Source: Parvularculaceae bacterium UBA4496 (GTDB taxonomy: Bacteria; Pseudomonadota; Alphaproteobacteria; Caulobacterales; Parvularculaceae). From it: a stretch of DNA of 12,114 bases. Positions 7,874-12,114 of this stretch are shown piece by piece (position 1 is the stretch's first letter; every line of letters starts with the position of its first letter). The notes under the pieces are model-generated. The model had not been told where the DNA came from, did not search any database, and saw only the letters and a program-made list of their open reading frames with translations. A program made the translations under genes and the position numbers. The stretch spans positions 8,888 to 21,001 of the forward strand of contig DGNI01000033.1 of the NCBI GenBank assembly GCA_002388885.1, written 5' to 3'.

Positions 7874-9105
7874 GCGGCCTCCGCAATTTTGTTGACGGCG
7901 TTTCCTAAAATATCGATGCCTTCATTAAGATCGTCATCAGAGATTGTGAGGGGCGGGATCAGTTTCAATACGCGTCCTGCCGTACCACACCCGCCGATCA
8001 GCAAGCCGTTTTCAAAACATTCCGTCACGACTTTTTTGGAAAAATCGCCGTCCTGCGTATCCAGCCCTTGAATCATCCCTGCTCCACGCACTTCAAAATT
8101 GCGCGCAACATGTTGCTTGGCGATCGCATGCAGCCTTTCAGACATGTGTGCGCCTTTGTTTTTAATGCCCTCGAGAAACGCGTCATTTTCAAAATAGCGC
8201 AACGCTTCGCGGCCCGCGACGAACGAGATGCCTTGACCCCTAAATGTGCCCGTATGCTCGCCGGGCGACCAGTGCTTGTCATGTTCCGGCTTGATCATAT
8301 TCATGGCCAGCGGCGTACCGAACCCGCCGATGCCTTTTGCAAGGCAAACGATATCGGGATCGAGATCCATGCCGTCGAAACTGAAATATTTCCCCGTACG
8401 CCCGCAGCCCGCCTGAATATCGTCTATGATAAAGAGCGCGCCCGTGTCTTTCGAAAACTGACGCAACTCTTTCAGCCATTCCTGCGTAGCAACATTCACG
8501 CCGCCTTCAGCTTGGATAATTTCAACGAGAACAGCCGCAGGTTTTTCATATCCCGATGAACTGTCGGCAATCATTTCCGCCATGCCTTCCAGAGGGTGAC
8601 CATAAGAAAGACGTGAAACGTGTTCCAATGGTACGCCGGCGGCGTTGCGGAAATATTCATTGGCCGTACAGGCGAGCGAGCCAAGCGTCATGCCGTGAAA
8701 CCCGTGACTGAAGGCGATGACTGATCGCCGCCCGGTGACACGACGCGCCAATTTCAGTGCGGCTTCCACGGCATTCGTCCCCGTTGGTCCTGTGAACTGC
8801 AGTTTGTAGTTCATGTTTCGGGGCTTCATGACCGTATCGACAAATGCCTGAATGAATTCGCGCTTGACGCTTGTTGACATATCAAGGCTGTGCGCGGGAC
8901 CGTCCGCTTCAATAAATTCAATGATCGCCTTTTTCATGCGCTCGTTGTTGTGTCCGAAATTTAAAACGCCAGCGCCGCCGAAAAAATCAATATAGGATCG
9001 ATCATTTTCATCGACTTGCCGCGCGTTCGAGGCCGATTTGAATACAGTGGGAAATGTCCGGCAGTAGCCGCGCACATCCGATTCCCATTGTTCAAACACA
9101 TCCAT
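7870..9105 (-). CDS. doeD: Diaminobutyrate--2-oxoglutarate aminotransferase, EctB-like (predicted catabolic, DoeD role)
   Basis: This 411-residue class III PLP aminotransferase closely follows the EctB pattern: FEQWESDVRGYCRTFP at the start, LQFTGPTGTNAVEAALKLAR, FSHGFHGMTLGSLA, IIDDIQAGCGRTGKY (PLP-ring Asp), CLAKGIGGFG with the likely Schiff-base Lys, and the GEHTGTFRGQ stretch. EctB interconverts aspartate semialdehyde and L-2,4-diaminobutyrate, the first step of ectoine synthesis. Here there is no ectA or ectC; its neighbours are a deacetylase, an ectoine hydrolase and an aldehyde dehydrogenase, so it probably runs in reverse, removing the amino group to 2-oxoglutarate. AAGGAGG lies 5 nt before the ATG, the best ribosome site in the operon. 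It is 48 nt after the M20 gene and overlaps the next by 4 nt. Confidence 0.85.
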   Translation of the reverse strand: MDVFEQWESDVRGYCRTFPTVFKSASNARQVDENDRSYIDFFGGAGVLNFGHNNERMKKAIIEFIEADGPAHSLDMSTSVKREFIQAFVDTVMKPRNMNYKLQFTGPTGTNAVEAALKLARRVTGRRSVIAFSHGFHGMTLGSLACTANEYFRNAAGVPLEHVSRLSYGHPLEGMAEMIADSSSGYEKPAAVLVEIIQAEGGVNVATQEWLKELRQFSKDTGALFIIDDIQAGCGRTGKYFSFDGMDLDPDIVCLAKGIGGFGTPLAMNMIKPEHDKHWSPGEHTGTFRGQGISFVAGREALRYFENDAFLEGIKNKGAHMSERLHAIAKQHVARNFEVRGAGMIQGLDTQDGDFSKKVVTECFENGLLIGGCGTAGRVLKLIPPLTISDDDLNEGIDILGNAVNKIAEAA

Positions 9106-9153
9106 TGCCGCCTCCTTAATATCTATTGCTGCTCATCACCTTGAACTGTGCCA

Positions 9154-10353
9154 TCAGGTTGTCTGTTTTGGCGCAATGCCGGCCAATCGCGAAAAAACGC
9201 CTGTAACCACCGGTATCAGACCATCGTTAAAATCATATTCAGGACTGTGGCAGGAAACGGCGTGATGCGGCTCGCCGTCATCGGCGCCAATCAGCGCAAA
9301 TGCGCCGGGCCTTTCCTTAAGATAATAACTGAAGTCTTCTGACGCCATAATCGGCAAGGGCGTGTCGGCGCTGCGCCAGTTCGCGCCCAGTTCCTGTTCC
9401 AGCGCCTGGCGCATCAGCGCTGCAGCGCCTGCATCATTTAAGGTCGCATCGTAACGGGAGAAGTGTTCGACGTCTGCTTCAACACCATAGCCCGCGGCTG
9501 TTTTTGTTACGATATCGGTGATTAGCAAATTCACTGCATTCCGATCACCGGCACTCGCCAGACGAATGCTACCGCCAAGCTCTGCTCTATCCGGAATAAT
9601 CGTGTCGCCGCTCGGCGCGTTGATCGAGGTGACGCTGACGACGACAGCGGATTGCGGAGGCATCCGCCGGCTGACGATTTGTTGCAAGGCGAGCGTCACC
9701 GCTGACGCTGCCAGCACAGGATCGCAACATGCTTCGGGCTGGCTCGCATGTCCGCCCCTGCCTTTCAGTACAATTTTGAATGTCCCGTTGCCCGCCATGA
9801 CAGGGCCATCGGGACAGACTGCCCGGCCGAAAGGGATGGCAGGCCAGTTATGCCAGCCGAATACCATATCAACATCTTCGAGCGCGGCGTCCTCAACCAT
9901 GCGTCTGGCGCCATGTCCTCCCTCTTCCGCGGGCTGGTAAAGCAGCGTCACCGGCCCGGGCAGTTGATCCTCGTGAGCCTTAAGCCATGCCGCCGTCGCC
10001 ATTAGCGTAGCGGCGTGACCGTCATGGCCGCACGCATGCATGACGCCCGTAGTCCGGGAACACCAATCGCGCCCGGTTTGTTCCGTAATCGGCAGCGCAT
10101 CGATATCCGCGCGTAACGCAACATTCCGTCCTGGCGCATTCGGCGCAAGGAACCCTAGAGTTCCAGTGTCTGCGCAGGCGCGCCATGGTACGCCGAGCGC
10201 ATCGAGCGCGCTGCGTATAGCCGCTGCGGTTTCGTGTTCACGCCAGCTAAGCTCAGGCCGTTGATGCAGGGATCTGCGAAATTGCACCGCAGCGTTCATA
10301 ACGGCGGCCCAGTCCTGTTGATCTCGCAAGAGGGCGGGTTGAAACAGGGACAT
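9154..10353 (-). CDS. doeB2: M20-family amidohydrolase, predicted N-acetyl-L-2,4-diaminobutyrate deacetylase (DoeB2-like)
   Basis: This 399-residue M20D hydrolase resembles hippurate hydrolases and N-acyl amino acid deacylases. Motifs are FRRSLHQRPELSWRE (25-39), ALRADIDALPI (79-89), MHACGHDGHAATLM (105-118, metal ligands Cys108 and His110), PAEEGGHGA with the catalytic Glu pair 143-144, a dimerisation-domain stretch GTFKIVLKGRGGHASQP, and IMASEDFSYY near the end. As first gene of an ectoine operon it most likely removes the acetyl group from N-acetyl-diaminobutyrate, the job done in Halomonas by DoeB, an unrelated aspartoacylase-type enzyme; M20 DoeB2 proteins are known in ectoine clusters. 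The ATG has a weak TAGG site 8 nt upstream; Met19 is an alternative start. The start codon lies in an inverted repeat. Confidence 0.82.
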   Translation of the reverse strand: MSLFQPALLRDQQDWAAVMNAAVQFRRSLHQRPELSWREHETAAAIRSALDALGVPWRACADTGTLGFLAPNAPGRNVALRADIDALPITEQTGRDWCSRTTGVMHACGHDGHAATLMATAAWLKAHEDQLPGPVTLLYQPAEEGGHGARRMVEDAALEDVDMVFGWHNWPAIPFGRAVCPDGPVMAGNGTFKIVLKGRGGHASQPEACCDPVLAASAVTLALQQIVSRRMPPQSAVVVSVTSINAPSGDTIIPDRAELGGSIRLASAGDRNAVNLLITDIVTKTAAGYGVEADVEHFSRYDATLNDAGAAALMRQALEQELGANWRSADTPLPIMASEDFSYYLKERPGAFALIGADDGEPHHAVSCHSPEYDFNDGLIPVVTGVFSRLAGIAPKQTT

Positions 10354-10390
10354 GCAGTATGCCTAGCGCATGTACTGCATATTGCAATAT
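10352..10390 (-). promoter_or_regulatory. Inverted repeats at the operon start: candidate operator and/or start-codon hairpin
   Basis: Two symmetrical elements adjoin. ATGCAGTA (10352-10359) and TACTGCAT (10373-10380) are perfect 8-bp arms whose starts are 21 bp apart, about two helical turns. ATATTGCAATAT (10379-10390) is a perfect 12-bp palindrome. The left arm includes part of the M20 start codon. In mRNA the arms, extended by TGC/GCA with a two-base bulge, would hold the AT of the AUG in a stem and the weak TAGG ribosome site in the loop. DNA operator and RNA switch are both possible. The ectoine regulator EnuR is a known candidate in related bacteria, but is not encoded here. Confidence 0.5.
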
Positions 10391-10466
10391 CGCGAATAAA
10401 ATAAGTACGTCTTTATCGTATCCTTCCGAAATACCGCGGCTCCAAGCACTTGGCGCGACAACCATT

Positions 10467-10963
10467 CAGCCAGGTCAGTTCCTGACCGATAGTGCACTTG
10501 ATATATTCGAGAGTGTAGCAGGACTGCTGCTCCTTGCCCCAAAAAGGCGAAAAACTGATGCCGCGCGATCCAGTCGGAATGGCCAAACCCCGCAATGGAC
10601 GATTGCTTCGCTCAATCAGTAGAAATGGTTTCGGTTCACTGGTGGTTCCAGGAAGTGCTGGGGCCAAGCAAAACAGTCTTACTGGCTGGCTCGAGAGCCG
10701 CCTAACTCACATTGAGCGTATCCTAACTGAGCATGAATGGTTGGCAGCTAGACGATGCACTATAACAGACCTGCTCATGACAGATGTCCAGCGCATCTGT
10801 CCAGCGCATCACAAAACTTCGTTCCTTTGGACATCGGCCAATGAGTGAATCCTATGTGACCCGGATCACGAAACGCACTGCATTCAGGAAGGCCCATGCT
10901 GATCAGATGGCTCTCTTCACAGGGGCCGATACCTCGCGACCATTGTCCCCAAAACATTCTTGA
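10467..10963 (+). pseudogene. Decayed glutathione S-transferase gene with five frame switches
   Basis: A GST reading can be followed by switching frame. Segments are QPGQFLTDSALDIFESVA (from 10467), PQKGEKLMPRDPVGMA (10537-10584), QTPQWTIASLN (10584-10616), SVEMVSVHWWFQEVLG (from 10616), GWLESRLTHIERILTEHEWL and TITDLLMTDVQRI (to 10797), then TKLRSFGHRPMSESYVTR and AFRKAHADQMALF to a TGA at 10961-10963. TITDLL carries the S/T-x-x-D capping motif of the GST C-terminal domain. Two of the switches (10584, 10616) look like single-base deletions and the last is a 13-bp tandem duplication. The thioredoxin-fold N-terminus is missing or unrecognisable, although traces may reach back to about 10430. 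The gene is divergent from the ectoine operon and clearly not functional. Confidence 0.8.
10785..10810. repeat. 13-bp tandem duplication that breaks the GST reading frame
   Basis: TGTCCAGCGCATC at 10785-10797 is repeated exactly at 10798-10810. Dropping one copy joins TDVQRI directly to TKLRSFG in frame and restores the family-like C-terminus, so the duplication is itself one of the inactivating mutations. Confidence 0.9.
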
Positions 10964-10989
10964 GCGCCCGATTACTGAGGGGCTATAAT
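10960..10989 (+). promoter_or_regulatory. Sigma-70-type promoter of the 98-residue membrane protein
   Basis: TTGAGC (10960-10965) and a perfect TATAAT (10984-10989) are separated by 18 bp. Transcription would start near 10996, leaving a leader of about 27 nt before the ATG at 11023. The -35 box overlaps the stop codon of the GST remnant. Confidence 0.7.
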
Positions 10990-11022
10990 CGGCCAATCAG
11001 GGGATTTTCCAACGGGGGCCTC

Positions 11023-11319
11023 ATGGACTTGGTCATCTTGCTGGAGCTGGCCGTTAAAACGCTCGCGGCGCTGATTATTTTCTTTATCGCCTTACTAATT
11101 ATTACAGGCTGGAGACGTGAAAAACCGAAAGCGCCGCCACTTGCGAAACGGGCTGTTTGCGAAGGCGTGCGCAACGGCGCTCCATGCGGAAAGCCCGTAT
11201 ATCGTTGCTCAAACTGTCGCGAGAGTGGGTGCGAACTCAATGGGTGCAAACGACGACAGTTTGAAGCGCCGGGTAAATGTATAAGCTGCGGCTACCCTAA
11301 CACCATGCAGCGTTTGTAG
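11023..11319 (+). CDS. Small membrane protein with eight-cysteine (zinc-ribbon-like) domain, function unknown
   Basis: I do not recognise a named family. The 98-residue product has one hydrophobic segment (about 3-29), a short basic linker (WRREKPKAPPLAKR) and a soluble cysteine-rich domain. Cysteines are at 46, 55, 62, 65, 70, 75, 86 and 89; the C62-x2-C65 and C86-x2-C89 knuckles suggest a zinc ribbon, and the other four could form a second site. The basic residues after the membrane segment place the domain in the cytoplasm by the positive-inside rule. The start at 11023 is preferred over an ATG 21 codons upstream because a strong promoter ends just before it and a GGGGG run sits upstream. 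The gene stands alone. Confidence 0.7.
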   Translation: MDLVILLELAVKTLAALIIFFIALLIITGWRREKPKAPPLAKRAVCEGVRNGAPCGKPVYRCSNCRESGCELNGCKRRQFEAPGKCISCGYPNTMQRL

Positions 11320-11435
11320 TTGACGTTTCTCCCTGTACGAATGTTCATAGTTGCAATTGTTATAACAGGAACTGATTGCACGAACGAACGTAATCCTAGC
11401 GCGCGTTCGCCAAGTGGGGGACACTGGAACGCGTA

Positions 11436-11482
11436 GCGCCGGTGAAGATGCATCCGCCCCCGGCCCCGCGCTTCGCCGGCGC
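11436..11482 (+). terminator. Possible stem-loop downstream of the cysteine-rich gene
   Basis: GCGCCGGTGAAG (11436-11447) pairs with CTTCGCCGGCGC (11471-11482) over 12 positions with one G-U pair on the plus strand. The loop is 23 nt, and the following ATTTAATATT is only a weak U-tract. It lies 117 nt beyond the 98-residue gene, so a terminator role is tentative. Apart from this I see nothing in 11320-11538. Confidence 0.3.
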
Positions 11483-11538
11483 ATTTAATATTCACGAATT
11501 CTCTCCATGCAATTTTTCATTCGAAGATGAATATTAAA

Positions 11539-11565
11539 AAGCGCCCCGAGATGCCCGGGGCGCTT
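11539..11565 (-). terminator. Intrinsic terminator of the 61-residue gene
   Basis: AAGCGCCCCG (11539-11548) and CGGGGCGCTT (11556-11565) form a perfect 10-bp GC-rich stem with a 7-nt loop. On the minus strand it is followed by a run of T (TTTTTAATATT), 20 nt after the stop codon at 11586. Confidence 0.85.
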
Positions 11566-11585
11566 ATGGGCACTAATTTGGTCGG

Positions 11586-11771
11586 CTACGACTGGTCGTC
11601 CATTTCTTCCGCAGCATCTTCGACATCATCAGCAATGTCATCAGTCGCATTGTCGATGTCTTCCGCAGCGTTTTCGAGCGGCCCGTCATTCGCCTCTTCG
11701 AGCAATATGACGGCGCCAACAACAATCACAACCAAGGCTGCAAGTCCGATCAATCCGTTTTTCGCACTCAT
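11586..11771 (-). CDS. 61-residue single-pass membrane protein with extremely acidic tail, function unknown
   Basis: The product starts MSAKNGLIGL, has one hydrophobic helix (about 6-24) and then a 37-residue tail with 17 Asp or Glu and no Lys, Arg or His. The tail repeats small motifs (AAEDIDNATDDIADDVEDAA) with a roughly seven-residue period, so an amphipathic or coiled helix is likely. The only basic residue, K4, lies before the helix, suggesting an N-in orientation with the acidic tail outside the cytoplasm. The start is set by AGGAGG, 6 nt upstream; the frame stays open 25 codons further but without a ribosome site. It has its own terminator. I cannot assign it to a family. Confidence 0.75.
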   Translation of the reverse strand: MSAKNGLIGLAALVVIVVGAVILLEEANDGPLENAAEDIDNATDDIADDVEDAAEEMDDQS

Positions 11772-11925
11772 AGCGGTCCTCCTGTGTATACTCAGTAGGC
11801 CAACAACAACATCACATGGTGGTTCCAAACCCTTCGAAGCTTTCAATTATGAATTTGTTGCAAGCAAGAAAGCCTGGGCACGAGGTTTTCCTATTTAATG
11901 GCGTTTATGCAGCCAGACGAGAAAA

Positions 11926-11948
11926 GGGCGGCCGATCATCGGCCGCCC
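11926..11948 (-). terminator. Intrinsic terminator of the sigma-factor gene (bidirectional shape)
   Basis: GGGCGGCCGA (11926-11935) and TCGGCCGCCC (11939-11948) form a perfect 10-bp stem with a 3-nt loop, 33 nt beyond the sigma-factor stop. TTTTC follows on the minus strand and CTTTTTA on the plus strand, so it could stop transcription from either side. Between this and the 61-residue gene (11772-11925) I see no gene. Confidence 0.8.
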
Positions 11949-11981
11949 CTTTTTAGAATACCATGCCGTGGACGTTGTCGC

Positions 11982-12114
11982 TTAGGCGGCAGCCGCTACG
12001 ATTGAACGGGGCTGCTCAGCCAATTCTTTCAGCCGTGTTCTCGCTCGCGACAATCGCGAGCGGACGGTGCCGACAGGGGTTTTTAATCTCTGTGCGGCCT
12101 CGGCATACTTCATG
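11982..12114 (-). CDS. ECF-type RNA polymerase sigma factor, C-terminal region 4 only (5' part outside window)
   Basis: The minus frame ending with TAA at 11984-11982 is open to the window edge. It reads KYAEAAQRLKTPVGTVRSR followed by LSRARTRLKELAEQ and a short Ala-rich tail. The TPVGTVRSRLSRAR helix-turn-helix is the hallmark of sigma region 4.2, which contacts the -35 element, and the short ending after it fits the ECF/RpoE-like group. The Met at 12113 is probably internal, since the preceding helices of region 4 and all of region 2 must lie beyond the edge. Any anti-sigma partner is out of view. Which regulon it controls cannot be told. Confidence 0.85.
   Translation of the reverse strand, partial: MKYAEAAQRLKTPVGTVRSRLSRARTRLKELAEQPRSIVAAAA

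Noticed and set aside
8068..8559. Plus-strand open frame of 163 codons
   Set aside because: It lies antisense to the aminotransferase, whose motifs are intact. No family resemblance was seen.
5264..10353. Ectoine biosynthesis operon
   Set aside because: Only an EctB-like protein is present. EctA and EctC are absent, while a hydrolase, a deacetylase and a dehydrogenase point to breakdown.
10363..10380. Five-codon upstream reading frame (MQYMR) just before the M20 gene
   Set aside because: It has no ribosome site and its sequence is explained by the inverted repeat. A leader peptide role is possible but unsupported.
10413..10667. Minus-strand open frame of 84 codons upstream of the operon
   Set aside because: It is antisense to the recognisable GST remnant and has no ribosome site or family resemblance.
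11527..11898. Plus-strand serine-rich open frame of 123 codons
   Set aside because: It begins inside a terminator and is antisense to the 61-residue gene, which has a strong ribosome site. The Ser runs are the reverse reading of Asp/Glu codons.
1..12114. CRISPR array, insertion sequence or phage genes
   Set aside because: No regularly spaced repeats, transposase motifs or phage proteins are visible. The only direct repeats noticed are the 18-bp and 13-bp tandem duplications.

Overview
The window looks like the chromosome of an alphaproteobacterium, probably a marine or salt-exposed one. The main reasons are the cell-wall/replication cluster rlpA - D,D-carboxypeptidase - tmk - holB - tatD, which is an arrangement typical of that class, and an operon for catabolism of the compatible solute ectoine. 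I cannot place it to genus.

Positions 1-4630 (minus strand) hold the core cluster, read right to left: RlpA lipoprotein, a D-alanyl-D-alanine carboxypeptidase with a TTG start, thymidylate kinase, the delta' subunit of DNA polymerase III, and a TatD-family hydrolase cut by the window edge. metG, which often lies between holB and tatD in this class, is absent here. A tRNA-Ser(TGA) gene on the plus strand (4802-4891) ends this block. It is followed by about 370 bases with hairpins but no gene.

Positions 5264-10353 (minus strand) form a tightly packed four-gene operon, in transcription order: M20 amidohydrolase, EctB-type class III aminotransferase, M24-fold ectoine hydrolase, and aldehyde dehydrogenase. 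Together they can be read as ectoine -> N-acetyl-diaminobutyrate -> diaminobutyrate -> aspartate semialdehyde -> aspartate. No transporter, hydroxyectoine genes or regulator lie in the window. The first start codon sits inside an inverted repeat that can be read as an operator, an mRNA hairpin, or both.

Upstream of the operon, on the plus strand, is a decayed glutathione S-transferase gene (about 10467-10963). It can be followed through five frame switches, one of them caused by a 13-bp tandem duplication. A well-formed promoter overlaps its stop codon and drives a 98-residue membrane protein with eight cysteines.

The right end carries, on the minus strand, a 61-residue membrane protein with an extremely acidic tail and its own terminator, then a second terminator and the C-terminal end of an ECF-type sigma factor cut by the window edge.
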